Positions 32,528-42,365 of a DNA stretch of 64,000 nt are shown here, one piece after another. The position numbers and the translations under genes are program-made. This DNA is from Lachnospiraceae bacterium (GTDB lineage: Bacteria > Bacillota > Clostridia > Lachnospirales > Lachnospiraceae), in contig JAMPFQ010000011.1 of the NCBI GenBank assembly GCA_023664345.1, positions 1-64,000 on the forward strand, read 5' to 3'. Position 1 is the stretch's first letter. Each line of letters opens with the position of its first letter. The notes below the pieces were generated by a model that had not been told where the DNA came from, ran no database searches, and was given only the letters and a program-made list of their open reading frames with translations.

Positions 32528-35500
32528 ATGGTTGCAACGAAAAGATCATGGCAAAACGTACTGTACATTGGGATCCTGCTGATAGCGGTCATTGCGCTGT
32601 TCCGATGGTACTCTGTTTCAAACAGGGAGCAGATCGAGGAACGCAATATGAACTACGCCATGGACTCCGCCCGCCAGACGGCCCAGGGCATCAGCAGCGA
32701 GTTTGCCAATGCGGGGCGGCGGGTACGTAATTACGCTTATTTTCTCAGCGTGGGGCAGAACGCTTTGGCGATCGACGCGGGTATGCTGAGAGAACTGGAA
32801 AGCAATGTGGATTTTGACTCCATACGGTTTATCAATGCCCTGGGGCAGAACCTGACTTCCGACGGGACGGTTTCCGACAGCGCGGATCGGGATTACTTTG
32901 AGGCCGGAATGCATGGCGAGAGCGGCACCACCATGGTGCTGAATTCCCGGATCACCGGCAGGACCACCATGGTCTTTTACGCCCCCGTGCAGGGAGGCGG
33001 CAAAACGGTGGGCGTGCTGCTGGGGCTGTACCTTGCGGAGGATTATCTTCAGGAAATACTGAAGACAAGTTATTTCGGGGAGGCGGCGGACGTCTGGCTG
33101 TGTACCCGGAACGGGGAGGTCATTGCTTCCTCCAACGGGGAAAAATATGAGGAATCTGAATTGCTGCCCGATGTGCTGCGGGATGCCGGGGTGATCGATG
33201 CCCAAACATCCGAAAATGTCTGGACAGTGTTCCGGGGCGAGGAGGAGTCAAAAGGATTCATCTGCAGCGAGGGCAGCCTGACGGACAACCTGTGTGCCAT
33301 GAATGTGCCGGATACGGATTATATCCTTATCCAGGCTTTCCCGAAAAGCGTTACCCAGAGGATGGTCCAAAGCGCCAACCGTAACGGTATGATCCTGCAG
33401 ACGATCCTGATCGCGTTGTTCGTGGCGTATATCGTGCTCCTGGTGTTCCGGGCATGGCGGGCGCGCAAGGCGCTGGAAAAGGAGAATGATCAGTTCAAGT
33501 ATGTGCTCAAGGGTCTGAACACGCTTTTTTCTTCCCGATATCTCACGGTAGACCTGGAGACAGGGCAGTATTCCTATATGGCGGGAGAACGCCCGCTGAG
33601 CAGCGATCTGTCTATGGAAGGCCCCTATGCCGATGTGCTGAAGATCCACAGTTCCGATATCATTGAGGAAGAGGGGAAGAAAGAGTTCTACCGCTATTTT
33701 GAAACCGATGCGGTCATCGAGCATCTGGCAAAGTCCGATGTCCTCACCTATGAGTGCCATGTGATGCGGAACGGGAAGGAAATGTGGGAACTGCTGATTG
33801 CCGTCTGTCTGGAGCGGAAAGAGGGCAGGGCTTCCAAGATCCTTTACGTCCGTCAGGACAATACACAGCTGAAACTCAAGGAGATGGAGACGGAGAGGGT
33901 ACAGGCCACCATGAACCGCAAGGAGCGCCAGTACCGCATAGCCATCACCTCCGCGGCTTTCAGTACCTTTGAGTTTAACCTTACCCGGAACCTGGTGGAA
34001 CAGGATATCATCTGTAACATAAACGGAAGTCAGTTTTCCCTGCTGGAGAGGGTTGGCCTGTCCGCTCCCTGCTCCGCTTCGGAATGTTTTGAGAAGTGGA
34101 AAGAATTTGTTTTGCCGGAGTCCATGGAGGAATACGCCGCCACAGTCAATCCGGAGAGCCTGAAGCAGCATTTCGAGCAGGGAGAAGCGGAAGTGACGGC
34201 GGATTACTGGGGCAGCTTGTCTGATGGGCAGCAGATGTGCGTCCGTCAGTCCTTTTTCATGACCCGGGATGAGCAGACAGAGGATATCATGGTCATGGTA
34301 GTGTCCAGGGACATCACGGCCCAGGTCCGGAAGCAGCGGGAACAGACCCGGGCGCTTCAGGAGGCCCTGATGCAGGCCCAGCACGCCAACAACGCCAAGA
34401 CCACGTTCCTCTCCAATATGTCCCATGACATCCGCACGCCCATGAACGCGATCATCGGGTTTACCACCATTGCGGTGAGCCATATCGACAACAGGTCCCA
34501 GGTGATCGACTGCCTGCAAAAGGTACTGGCCTCCAGTAACCATCTGCTCAGCCTGATCAACGATATCCTGGATATGAGCCGCATTGAGAGCGGAAAGCTG
34601 CAGATCAAGGAGCAGGAATGCAATATTTCCCAGCTGACCCACAATCTGGTCAATATCATCCAGCCCCAGGTAAAGGCAAAGCAGCTGGAACTGTTCATCG
34701 ATACTTTCGATGTGGCGAACGAGGATGTGATCGCCGATTCACTGAAACTGAGCCAGATCTTCGTGAACCTGTTGAGCAATGCGGTCAAATATACTCCCGC
34801 AGGCGGGACGGTCAGCTTCCGTATCCGGCAGCAGACCACATTCCACCGGGGCTACGGCGATTATGTGTTCCTGGTGAAAGATAACGGTATCGGAATGACG
34901 CCTGGCTTTGTGGAACATATCTTTGAGCCGTTTGAACGGGAAGAGAGCACTACCAGGACGGGGATCGAGGGGACTGGCCTGGGCATGGCCATCACCAAAA
35001 ATATCGTGGAGATGATGGGGGGAACCATTTCCGTCCAGAGCGAAAAGGGCAAGGGCAGCGAGTTTAAGGTGGAACTGAGCCTGAAACTGCAGGATGTGGA
35101 GAAGAATGCGGCTGAGATCAGGGAACTGGAAGGTCTGCGCGCCCTTGTGGTGGACGACGACTGTGACAGCTGCGAGAGTGTTACCCGGATGCTGGCCCAG
35201 ATCGGAATGCGCTCCGAATGGACCGTATCCGGCAGGGAGGCCGTCTACCGGGCAAAGAGCGCCCACAATGAGGGTGATTCCTACCATACCTATATCATCG
35301 ACTGGCAGATGCCGGAGATGAGCGGTATAGAGGTCACCCGGCGCATCCGTGCCGTTGTGGGCCCGGAAAGCCCCATCATCATCCTTACCGCCTACGACTG
35401 GACGGACATCGAGGAGGAGGCCCTGGAAGCGGGCGTCACCGCTTTCTGTGCGAAGCCGCTGTTCATGTCTGACTTAAAGGCCGCCCTGTTGTCCGCCAAC

Positions 35501-35929
35501 AACCTGGCAGAAAAGGAAGAGGTAGTTCCGTGGACGAAAGTGGATTTCGGCGGCAAGAGGATCCTGCTGGTGGAGGATATCGAACTGAACCGTGAGATCG
35601 CCCAGGTGATACTGGAGGAGAGCGGCTTCGTGGTGGAGACCGCACCGGATGGCACCGATGCGGTGGAGATGGTCAGAAAGTCGGAAGAGGGATATTATGA
35701 CGCCGTCCTGATGGATGTCCAGATGCCCATCATGGACGGATACGAGGCTACCCGCACCATACGGGCCCTGCACCGGAAAGACGTGGAGACCCTGCCCATC
35801 ATCGCCATGACCGCCAACGCCATGGAGGAGGACAAGGAAAATGCCCTCAAGAGCGGCATGAACGCCCATATCGCAAAGCCGCTGGATATGGATCTGTTCC
35901 TGAGTATTCTGGGGAAATATCTGTCGTGA
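32528..35929 (+). CDS. Hybrid sensor histidine kinase with two receiver domains (copy 1)
   Basis: A 1133-residue membrane kinase. TM1 at ~11-30, an extracellular dCache-like sensor (~35-285), TM2 ~288-308, two PAS-like linker regions (~340-600), HisKA with MSHDIRTPMNAIIGF (phospho-His633), HATPase with LSNAVKYTPAGG, DNGIGM and GTGLGMAI, then REC1 (phospho-Asp925 in IDWQMPE) and REC2 (Asp1063 in MDVQMPIMDG). It would sense an extracellular ligand and relay phosphate through the receivers; no HPt or output domain is encoded nearby. ATG 32528 follows AAAGGAGAGTATATTT. It is a paralogue of 37243-40200. Confidence 0.93.
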   Translation: MVATKRSWQNVLYIGILLIAVIALFRWYSVSNREQIEERNMNYAMDSARQTAQGISSEFANAGRRVRNYAYFLSVGQNALAIDAGMLRELESNVDFDSIRFINALGQNLTSDGTVSDSADRDYFEAGMHGESGTTMVLNSRITGRTTMVFYAPVQGGGKTVGVLLGLYLAEDYLQEILKTSYFGEAADVWLCTRNGEVIASSNGEKYEESELLPDVLRDAGVIDAQTSENVWTVFRGEEESKGFICSEGSLTDNLCAMNVPDTDYILIQAFPKSVTQRMVQSANRNGMILQTILIALFVAYIVLLVFRAWRARKALEKENDQFKYVLKGLNTLFSSRYLTVDLETGQYSYMAGERPLSSDLSMEGPYADVLKIHSSDIIEEEGKKEFYRYFETDAVIEHLAKSDVLTYECHVMRNGKEMWELLIAVCLERKEGRASKILYVRQDNTQLKLKEMETERVQATMNRKERQYRIAITSAAFSTFEFNLTRNLVEQDIICNINGSQFSLLERVGLSAPCSASECFEKWKEFVLPESMEEYAATVNPESLKQHFEQGEAEVTADYWGSLSDGQQMCVRQSFFMTRDEQTEDIMVMVVSRDITAQVRKQREQTRALQEALMQAQHANNAKTTFLSNMSHDIRTPMNAIIGFTTIAVSHIDNRSQVIDCLQKVLASSNHLLSLINDILDMSRIESGKLQIKEQECNISQLTHNLVNIIQPQVKAKQLELFIDTFDVANEDVIADSLKLSQIFVNLLSNAVKYTPAGGTVSFRIRQQTTFHRGYGDYVFLVKDNGIGMTPGFVEHIFEPFEREESTTRTGIEGTGLGMAITKNIVEMMGGTISVQSEKGKGSEFKVELSLKLQDVEKNAAEIRELEGLRALVVDDDCDSCESVTRMLAQIGMRSEWTVSGREAVYRAKSAHNEGDSYHTYIIDWQMPEMSGIEVTRRIRAVVGPESPIIILTAYDWTDIEEEALEAGVTAFCAKPLFMSDLKAALLSANNLAEKEEVVPWTKVDFGGKRILLVEDIELNREIAQVILEESGFVVETAPDGTDAVEMVRKSEEGYYDAVLMDVQMPIMDGYEATRTIRALHRKDVETLPIIAMTANAMEEDKENALKSGMNAHIAKPLDMDLFLSILGKYLS

Positions 35930-35989
35930 GGATACCGGAACCTGATTAAAAACAGTCTCGGAACCGGAAAGGAAATGATGATAGGAATC

Positions 35990-36284
35990 ATGACGTATTC
36001 ACAATTAAGGATATTGAAGATATGGTTAAACCTATCGCTCAAAAATATAAAGTGAAAGAAATATATTTATTTGGCTCTTATGCGAGAGGGGAGGCAGACG
36101 AAAGCAGTGCCTTGGATCTTCTGGTGTATGGTGGGGAAGGATTCAAGCTTACTATGATTTTTTCACTTGCCGAGGAATTGCGGGAGACCTTGAAAAAAAT
36201 GTGGATGTGTTTGAGATAAATGAAAGAAACAAGGATAGCAATTTTTATAAAGTCATTATGAAGGAGAGGTTATTGGTGGCATGA
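35990..36284 (+). pseudogene. Decayed MNT-type nucleotidyltransferase (antitoxin)
   Basis: Three frames are needed to read one MNT protein: MTYSQLR, then DIEDMVKPIAQKYKVKEIYL with FGSYARGEADESSALDLLVY, then NVDVFEINERNKDSNFYK. The two shifts lie near 36003 and in a seven-A run near 36195. The catalytic GSxxRGEAxxxSDxD reads SALD, losing the first Asp. MNT proteins AMPylate HEPN toxins in type VII systems. The region is visibly more A/T-rich than its neighbours, a sign of import. Confidence 0.75.
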
Positions 36285-36418
36285 AATATTCGTAGAAACA
36301 GCGTATTAAAAGGATTTATGAAAATGCTGTAAAACTGAATGAGTATATGGGAAATACGAGGGCTTTTTTGCAAAAGTGGTTTGGATCCTTGGAGAGTAGT
36401 AATTTTGCAAGGGTTTAA
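36281..36418 (+). pseudogene. Truncated HEPN toxin remnant
   Basis: The ATG overlaps the MNT stop as ATGA, the usual order of HEPN/MNT pairs. The frame has a TAG at 36293 and then RIKRIYENAVKLNEYMGNTR, similar to HEPN starts, before stopping at 36418. The conserved RxxxxH motif is missing. The stretch 36419-36510 holds nothing recognisable. Confidence 0.55.
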
Positions 36419-36524
36419 GCCGCTTTTTATGATATTGCCAATTGGAATACTTATTGAAAATATTTGTAGCATTTGTTATGCTTGTTTTAGAAAAATATCG
36501 TCGATCAGACAGGAGGATCACACA

Positions 36525-37052
36525 ATGAGCGAATTGCTGGAACAAATGAAACGCAGGAGGAGCATCCGCAAGTATAAGCCGGATATGGTACCCCAGGAGA
36601 TCCTGGATCAGATCATCGAGGCGGGGCTTTATGCCGCAAGCGGCATGGGAAAGCAGGGCGCCATCATCATCCAGGTCACGAAAAAAGAACTTCGGGATGA
36701 GATATCCAGGCTGAATTGCCGGATCGGGGGATGGGAAGAGGGCTTTGATCCCTTTTATGGTGCGCCTGCCATGCTGATCGTGCTGGCGAAAAAGGATCTG
36801 CCCACCCATGTGTATGACGGCAGTCTTGTGATGGGGAACCTGATGCTCGCGGCACATGAACTGGGCGTGGGCAGCTGCTGGATCCACAGGGCGAAGGAGG
36901 AATTTGAGACGGACTGGGGAAAAGAGTTTTTAAAATCCCTGGGCATCGAGGAGGAATATGAAGGGATCGGCCACTGTGCCCTGGGCTATGCGGAGGACGG
37001 TTATCCCGAGGCCCCCGCGAGGAAAGAGAACAGGGTCTATGCTGTCAGGTGA
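36525..37052 (+). CDS. Nitroreductase family FMN oxidoreductase
   Basis: A 175-residue nitroreductase: MKRRRSIRKYKPD (FMN phosphate-binding RRSIRKY), AASGMGKQG, YDGSLVMGNLMLAAHELGVG and SCWIHRA. The family uses NAD(P)H and FMN to reduce nitro or quinone compounds, or to dehalogenate. The start is ATG 36525 behind AGGAGG. A terminator follows. It lies between the two kinase paralogues with the decayed toxin pair. Confidence 0.9.
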   Translation: MSELLEQMKRRRSIRKYKPDMVPQEILDQIIEAGLYAASGMGKQGAIIIQVTKKELRDEISRLNCRIGGWEEGFDPFYGAPAMLIVLAKKDLPTHVYDGSLVMGNLMLAAHELGVGSCWIHRAKEEFETDWGKEFLKSLGIEEEYEGIGHCALGYAEDGYPEAPARKENRVYAVR

Positions 37053-37069
37053 AAGGCGGAAGCAGATTT

Positions 37070-37100
37070 CAGGAGGATTTTTTTAAGATCCTCCTGTTTT
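37070..37100 (+). terminator. Rho-independent terminator
   Basis: CAGGAGGAT (37070-37078) pairs with ATCCTCCTG (37088-37096), then TTTT. It ends the nitroreductase transcript. Confidence 0.85.
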
Positions 37101-37157
37101 CTATTCTGTTCGTCCTATAACGCAACAGTTTTCAGGATCCCGGGCTGGGATACAGAC

Positions 37158-37186
37158 TTGAAAAATCACAGCTGCATGAGTATAAT
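37158..37186 (+). promoter_or_regulatory. Promoter for second hybrid kinase
   Basis: TTGAAA (37158-37163), 17-nt spacer, TATAAT (37181-37186), 57 nt before ATG 37243. It rules out the earlier in-frame codon at 37186 as a start. Confidence 0.8.
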
Positions 37187-37242
37187 TGTGTTGTGCAGGA
37201 TTTCCTGTATGGAAACAGGGAAAGGGAATAAGGGAACAGGAA

Positions 37243-40200
37243 ATGAACAACAAAAGAAAATTGCCTTTACAGGTGATGGTTTATGCCGGGATTCTTTTTG
37301 CCGCTATCATCTTTCTGTTTTTCTGGTTTACCGCGCGCAACAGCAGCCGGACAGAGGAACAGAACAGAAATTATGCGGCGGATTCCGCGCGGTTAAAGGC
37401 AAAGCATATTGACGACGAACTGAGTAATGCCTTGAGCCAGATCGGCACATATGCGTATTTTGTGGGGGAAAGCCTGACGGAACCCGTGATCACGGCGGAA
37501 ATGCTTGTCAGGATGGAGGAAAATTCCCAGTTTGACGCTATTATGTACACGGACAGTGACGGCACGGACTATGCGTCTGACGGGAGGACCGCCGAGATGG
37601 CGTGGCGGCATTTCTATACGGACGGCATCCTTGGAAACAGCGATATTGAAATTGTATTTGACCCTCATTTTTTTGACGAGACCATGGCGTGCTTTTACGC
37701 GCCGGTGCGATTCCAGGGAGAAGTGATCGGTGTGCTGCGGGGAGCTTTCCTGGCGGAGGAATATTTGAAAGAGATGCTGGACACCACCTATTTTGGGGAG
37801 GCGGCTCAGGTGTTTCTCTGTTCGCCGGACGGCAGGGTGATCGCCAGTTCCGATGGCAGGACTTATGAAGGCCATCTGCTGGATGCCCTGACGGAAACAG
37901 GCGTCATAGACCAGGCGGTTTCCGGCCAGGCCAGGCAGATTTTTGACAATGGTGGCACAGGTGCGTTCATATGCGATTCTTCCGGCGACACGGACAATAT
38001 CTGCGTCACATATCTGCCACAAAACGATTATGTGCTTGTGCAGACGTTTCCCAAGGATGTGACGCAGCGCATGATCGCGGAAGAAAATATGGTGGGGATC
38101 CAGCTGGAGATCATGCTGATTACTCTTTTTGTCATTTATATTGTCATGATTCTGATCTATGCCGGACGCAGGCGGAAGAAGCTGGAGAAGGAAAACCGGG
38201 AGATGGGTTACATTACAAGCGGCGTCAATACCCTGTTTTCACGGTTTGCCATGGGCGACCTGGAGCAGGGGGCATATCAGTACCTGGCAGGGACAAAACC
38301 GGAGGGCACGGATATCGAAGACCATGGGAAATACCAGAATATCGTAAACCATCTGGCCGCCTTTTCGCCGGAGGAAAGCCGCCAGGAGTTTGTTGATTTT
38401 ATGGAGAAAGACGCTATCATCACGGCCATGGCGGAGCATAACGACCTGCGGTATGAGCGCTGTGTGACCAGGGACGGACGCCAGGAGTGGGAGCATCTCA
38501 ATGTGATCTGCCTGGAAAGAAAGGGAGGCAAGGTTTCCAAGGTTCTGTTCATCCGCCAGGACATCACGGAATTAAAGGAAAAAGAACTGCGCATCCAGCA
38601 GGAGCGGGAGGAAAGGCAGGCGCTTCAGGATGCCCTGATGCAGGCGGAACATGCAAACAGGGCCAAATCCACATTTTTGTCCAATATGTCCCATGACATC
38701 CGCACGCCCATGAACGCGATCATAGGATTTACCACGATAGCAATCAATCACATTAACAGCAGGGAACAGGTGCTGGACAGCCTGCACAAAGTCCTTTCCT
38801 CAAGCAACCATCTGCTCAGTCTGATCAATGATGTGCTTGACATGAGCAGGATCGAGAGCGGGAAAGTGCAGATCAAAGAGCAGGAGTGCAATATCTCGGA
38901 ACTGATACATAATCTGATAAACATTATCCAGCCGCAGATCAAGGCGAAGCAGCTGGAACTGTTTATCGATACGTTTGAGGTGGTGAACGAGGATGTGATC
39001 GCGGATCCTCTGAAGCTGAACCAGGTGTTCATCAATCTGCTGAGCAATGCGGTCAAGTATACGCCCGCAGGAGGCACGGTTACGTTCCGTATCATGCAGA
39101 AGACCACGTTCCGGCATGGATATGGCGATTACACATTTATCATCAGGGACAACGGGATCGGCATGTCCCCGGAATTTGTAGAGCATATTTTTGAGCCCTT
39201 CGAGCGGGAGGCCACGGCGACCCAGAGCGGCATACAGGGAACCGGGCTTGGCATGGCCATCACCAAGAACATTGTGGAAATGATGAACGGCACGATCAGC
39301 GTGGAAAGCGAGAGGGGCGAGGGCAGCACCTTTACTGTGGAACTGGGGCTGAAGCTGCAGGACACAGAAAAGAACGAGGAACAGATCAGGGAGCTGGAAG
39401 GTCTGCGCACGCTGGTTGTGGACGACGATTTCAACACCTGCGACAGCGTCTGTAAGATGCTCAGGAAGATCGGGCTGCGCTCGGAATGGACCACTTCAGG
39501 CCGGGATGCGGTGTACCGCGCCCAGTCTGCCCATGCGGAAAACGATTCCTACCATACATTTATCATTGATTGGCAGATGCCGGGACTCAGCGGCGTAGAG
39601 ACTGCCAAAAAGATTCGGAATACGATGGGCGACAAGGTTCCGATCATCATCCTGACCGCTTATGACTGGTCAGACATCGAGGAGGAGGCAAAAGCGGCAG
39701 GCGTTACGGCATTCTGCGCGAAGCCTCTGTTCCAGTCCGACCTGAAGATGGCACTGCTTGCCGCCAACAACCTGCTGGAAAAGAAAGAGGAAGCCCCGGC
39801 GTGGACTCTGGCTGATTTCAGCGGAAAGCGTGTCCTTCTGGTGGAGGATATCGAGTTGAACCGTGAGATCGCCCAGGTCATTCTGGAAGAGGCGGGCTTT
39901 GTTGTGGACACAGCGCCGGATGGGACGGATGCTGTGGCCATGATGGAGAAAGCGGAGGAAGATTATTACGACGTGATCCTGATGGATATACAGATGCCTA
40001 TCATGGACGGCTATGAGGCCACGAGGACGATCCGCAGGCTTCCCAGGGAAGATGTGAAGAATCTTCCGATCATTGCGATGACGGCGAACGCGCTGGAGGA
40101 GGATAAAGAGGCGGCCCTGAAAAACGGGATGAATGCGCATATTGCGAAACCGCTTGATATGGATGTGTTCATAGATGTACTGCGAAAGTTTGTGAAGTGA
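37243..40200 (+). CDS. Hybrid sensor histidine kinase with two receiver domains (copy 2)
   Basis: A 985-residue paralogue of the kinase at 32528. TM1 at ~10-30, dCache-like sensor, TM2 near residue 290-310, a shorter PAS region (about 150 residues less than copy 1), HisKA with phospho-His484 in MSHDIRTPMNAIIGF, HATPase (LSNAVKYTPAGG), REC1 with Asp776 and REC2 with Asp915. The kinase and receiver parts are nearly colinear with copy 1, while the sensor part has diverged, suggesting duplication followed by a change of ligand. ATG 37243 follows AGGGAACAGGAA. Confidence 0.93.
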   Translation: MNNKRKLPLQVMVYAGILFAAIIFLFFWFTARNSSRTEEQNRNYAADSARLKAKHIDDELSNALSQIGTYAYFVGESLTEPVITAEMLVRMEENSQFDAIMYTDSDGTDYASDGRTAEMAWRHFYTDGILGNSDIEIVFDPHFFDETMACFYAPVRFQGEVIGVLRGAFLAEEYLKEMLDTTYFGEAAQVFLCSPDGRVIASSDGRTYEGHLLDALTETGVIDQAVSGQARQIFDNGGTGAFICDSSGDTDNICVTYLPQNDYVLVQTFPKDVTQRMIAEENMVGIQLEIMLITLFVIYIVMILIYAGRRRKKLEKENREMGYITSGVNTLFSRFAMGDLEQGAYQYLAGTKPEGTDIEDHGKYQNIVNHLAAFSPEESRQEFVDFMEKDAIITAMAEHNDLRYERCVTRDGRQEWEHLNVICLERKGGKVSKVLFIRQDITELKEKELRIQQEREERQALQDALMQAEHANRAKSTFLSNMSHDIRTPMNAIIGFTTIAINHINSREQVLDSLHKVLSSSNHLLSLINDVLDMSRIESGKVQIKEQECNISELIHNLINIIQPQIKAKQLELFIDTFEVVNEDVIADPLKLNQVFINLLSNAVKYTPAGGTVTFRIMQKTTFRHGYGDYTFIIRDNGIGMSPEFVEHIFEPFEREATATQSGIQGTGLGMAITKNIVEMMNGTISVESERGEGSTFTVELGLKLQDTEKNEEQIRELEGLRTLVVDDDFNTCDSVCKMLRKIGLRSEWTTSGRDAVYRAQSAHAENDSYHTFIIDWQMPGLSGVETAKKIRNTMGDKVPIIILTAYDWSDIEEEAKAAGVTAFCAKPLFQSDLKMALLAANNLLEKKEEAPAWTLADFSGKRVLLVEDIELNREIAQVILEEAGFVVDTAPDGTDAVAMMEKAEEDYYDVILMDIQMPIMDGYEATRTIRRLPREDVKNLPIIAMTANALEEDKEAALKNGMNAHIAKPLDMDVFIDVLRKFVK

Positions 40201-40217
40201 CGCACAGGGTGCGTCAC
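40197..40217 (+). terminator. Hairpin at end of kinase gene
   Basis: GTGACGCAC (40197-40205) and GTGCGTCAC (40209-40217) form a 9-bp stem spanning the stop codon. A short TTTT lies seven bases later. It is a plausible terminator between convergent genes but lacks a tight T tract. Confidence 0.5.
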
Positions 40218-40236
40218 TCCACTGTTTTCAGATATT

Positions 40237-42198
40237 TCAGTTATTTTGGGAAAAAGTGTGGCGGCGCCATACCTCCACCTTATTTCTTCCCGCATGAAGT
40301 CCCTCCAGGGGCCCCGGCAGGGGTCTCCCGGTCCTGGGGCTTCCTTTCATATCTTCATTCAGTTCGATGGCCTGTCCCTCCGGCGTTTCGAACCGCTGTT
40401 CCACGATCCGCACCGCGCCAAGCTTCTGCGTGGTGATGATCTCTGTCTGTATTTCCAACGCTTCCTTCGGCAGGGTGATCTCCAGGTAAACATTTGCCCC
40501 GTCTTCCGTGATTCGCGCTTTAGGATCCATATCATTTACCGTATAGTATTTTTCCCTGTCAAAGTGGCATGCCCCGTTCAGGTACACATTCCCGTTAATG
40601 TAGGCAGGCTGTGTTATCCGCGCGAACTGCTCCACATCCCCGTTGCCAAGGGCAAGGAACCGTTCCGTATATTCTTCCATGGAAACAGGCGCACCGTTGT
40701 AGCGGGCGGTTCCGTATGCGCGGTCTTCTTCCTCTCCCCCGATGAAAATATTCTGATACCATCTGTCGTCGGATCCATACACGGGAACCGTTCCCAGGAC
40801 CTCCGTGGAGTGGGGCAGGTGATAGGGCGTGGCCCTGTCCAGGACGGGATAGCTGTTGGTGAACCCGCAGCAGAGGTTATGGACATAAGCGCCTCCCTGA
40901 GCCGCGTTGTCAAAGGTATATGCCGAGGTGAAGATATTATTGTCCACCAGATAAGGACCGTGCGTTACTTCCACCATCAGGTCTCTGTTGTTCCTGTCAT
41001 AGATATTGGCGCTTACCCGGGTTCCCTGGGCCTGCCAGTCGAGCCATGTTCCCAGGGAGCAGTTATGGATATAATTATGATGGATCCGGACGTCGATGGC
41101 GGCGTGCAGCTTGATCCCGGCGATCTCGTGCCCGTAAAATTCATGTTTTACCGCGATATTGTAGATCTCGTTCCCATAGATCTCGCTGAAGATGCATCCC
41201 AGATGGCCTACGATGCCGTTCTGCCCGCAGTCGTAGATCACATTATCGCGGATCACATGGGAGCCGATCCGTTCCCTGCCCCAGCCGATATTCCGGGCTT
41301 TGAAAACGGCTTCCATCTGGTACTGGTAGCCCGGTTTCCTGTGGTATTTTGTAAAATCGTTGTCCCCGGTGGAGACTTCCTTGCCGATGCTGATGCCGCT
41401 GCACTTGGAGTCATGGATCACATTGTTCTCTATGATCCAGCCCTTGCTCCAGTTTGCCCCGATCAGTCCCTCCTGCATGGCTGTGGGCGGCGCCCAGGAA
41501 GTGGCGGCGTGCATCATCTCAAAGCCGCGCACGGTGATATAGTTCAGTCCTGTTTTCTCCGGGAAAAAGCAGCATTTCCGCACATTGATCTCCACCTCTT
41601 CCCTGTTGGGATCCGCCCCCTGAAAATTGGCGTAGATGGTGGTGTTTTGGGGATCGGTCTCGCAGTACCACTGGAATAAGGTGTTTTCCGGTTTCAGGAT
41701 CTGTTCCCTGCGGCCGCCCCAGGTCTCAAGCAGGCTGTAGTCCCGCCGCACCGGATGGCAGACCTCCTCCAGGGACGCTGCCTCGTAAAGGGAAGTGCCG
41801 TTCAGATAGATCTCGCCCACATGGACGTCATGATCGGACGGCCCCACGATCCAGTCTCCTTTTACCGGATGCGCATAGGGGTTAAAGCCGGAAAAGAAAG
41901 CGTTGTCAATGCATACTTTCCACACATCCCCCGTGACGCGGCTCCAGCCGGTGATCCGTTCGGAACCTGTTATGACAACATGTTCTCCCGGCGCGGCCTC
42001 ATAGATGATCCTGCAGTCATCGCTTTGGCCGCCGCTTCGCGGTCTGACCCACTCCCGGTATACGCCTTCGTGGACGATGATCCTGTCCCCTGCCTGTGCG
42101 GTGTCCGCCGCTTTCTGTATGGTGAGGAAAGGGGCTTCCTCTGTCCCCGGATTCAAGTCCGAGCCTTTTTTGGAAACATGGTATGTTTGGTCAGCCAT
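40237..42198 (-). CDS. Beta-xylosidase, GH120 (XylC-like) beta-helix enzyme
   Basis: A 653-residue right-handed beta-helix enzyme. YHVSKKGSDLNPGTEEAPFL, IIVHEGVYREWVRPRSGG, TTIYANFQGADPN, WSKGWIIENNVIHDSKCSGI and FYGHEIAGIKLHAAIDVRI match Thermoanaerobacterium XylC from memory. The catalytic pair of XylC (Asp382 and Glu405, 23 apart) corresponds to Asp387 in WLDWQAQGT and Glu410 in VEVTHGPYL, also 23 apart. No signal peptide: it acts in the cytoplasm on imported xylo-oligosaccharides. Its promoter faces that of the DMT gene. Confidence 0.88.
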   Translation of the reverse strand: MADQTYHVSKKGSDLNPGTEEAPFLTIQKAADTAQAGDRIIVHEGVYREWVRPRSGGQSDDCRIIYEAAPGEHVVITGSERITGWSRVTGDVWKVCIDNAFFSGFNPYAHPVKGDWIVGPSDHDVHVGEIYLNGTSLYEAASLEEVCHPVRRDYSLLETWGGRREQILKPENTLFQWYCETDPQNTTIYANFQGADPNREEVEINVRKCCFFPEKTGLNYITVRGFEMMHAATSWAPPTAMQEGLIGANWSKGWIIENNVIHDSKCSGISIGKEVSTGDNDFTKYHRKPGYQYQMEAVFKARNIGWGRERIGSHVIRDNVIYDCGQNGIVGHLGCIFSEIYGNEIYNIAVKHEFYGHEIAGIKLHAAIDVRIHHNYIHNCSLGTWLDWQAQGTRVSANIYDRNNRDLMVEVTHGPYLVDNNIFTSAYTFDNAAQGGAYVHNLCCGFTNSYPVLDRATPYHLPHSTEVLGTVPVYGSDDRWYQNIFIGGEEEDRAYGTARYNGAPVSMEEYTERFLALGNGDVEQFARITQPAYINGNVYLNGACHFDREKYYTVNDMDPKARITEDGANVYLEITLPKEALEIQTEIITTQKLGAVRIVEQRFETPEGQAIELNEDMKGSPRTGRPLPGPLEGLHAGRNKVEVWRRHTFSQNN

Positions 42199-42296
42199 TA
42201 TCTGTTCTCCTTTCGGTGTCCGCGGTAAAATTTCCGGTCAGTTCCCTAAAAGAGTATCACGCTTGCGGGGATATGGCAAATAGTATTTTGGGCGGA

Positions 42297-42325
42297 TTCC
42301 ATAAATCGAAGCTTTCTGATATAAT
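42297..42325 (+). promoter_or_regulatory. Promoter of the DMT transporter gene
   Basis: TTCCAT (42297-42302), 17-nt spacer, TATAAT (42320-42325), 41 nt before the start codon. The -10 is perfect, the -35 poor. Confidence 0.45.
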
Positions 42326-42365
42326 AAGCATTGGCGAGAAGAACATCTTCAGGAGGCGTATGCGT

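Noticed and set aside
36339..36524. N-terminal extension of the nitroreductase
   Set aside because: The AGGAGG site at 36510-36515 fixes the start at ATG 36525; the extension reads through the decayed HEPN region.
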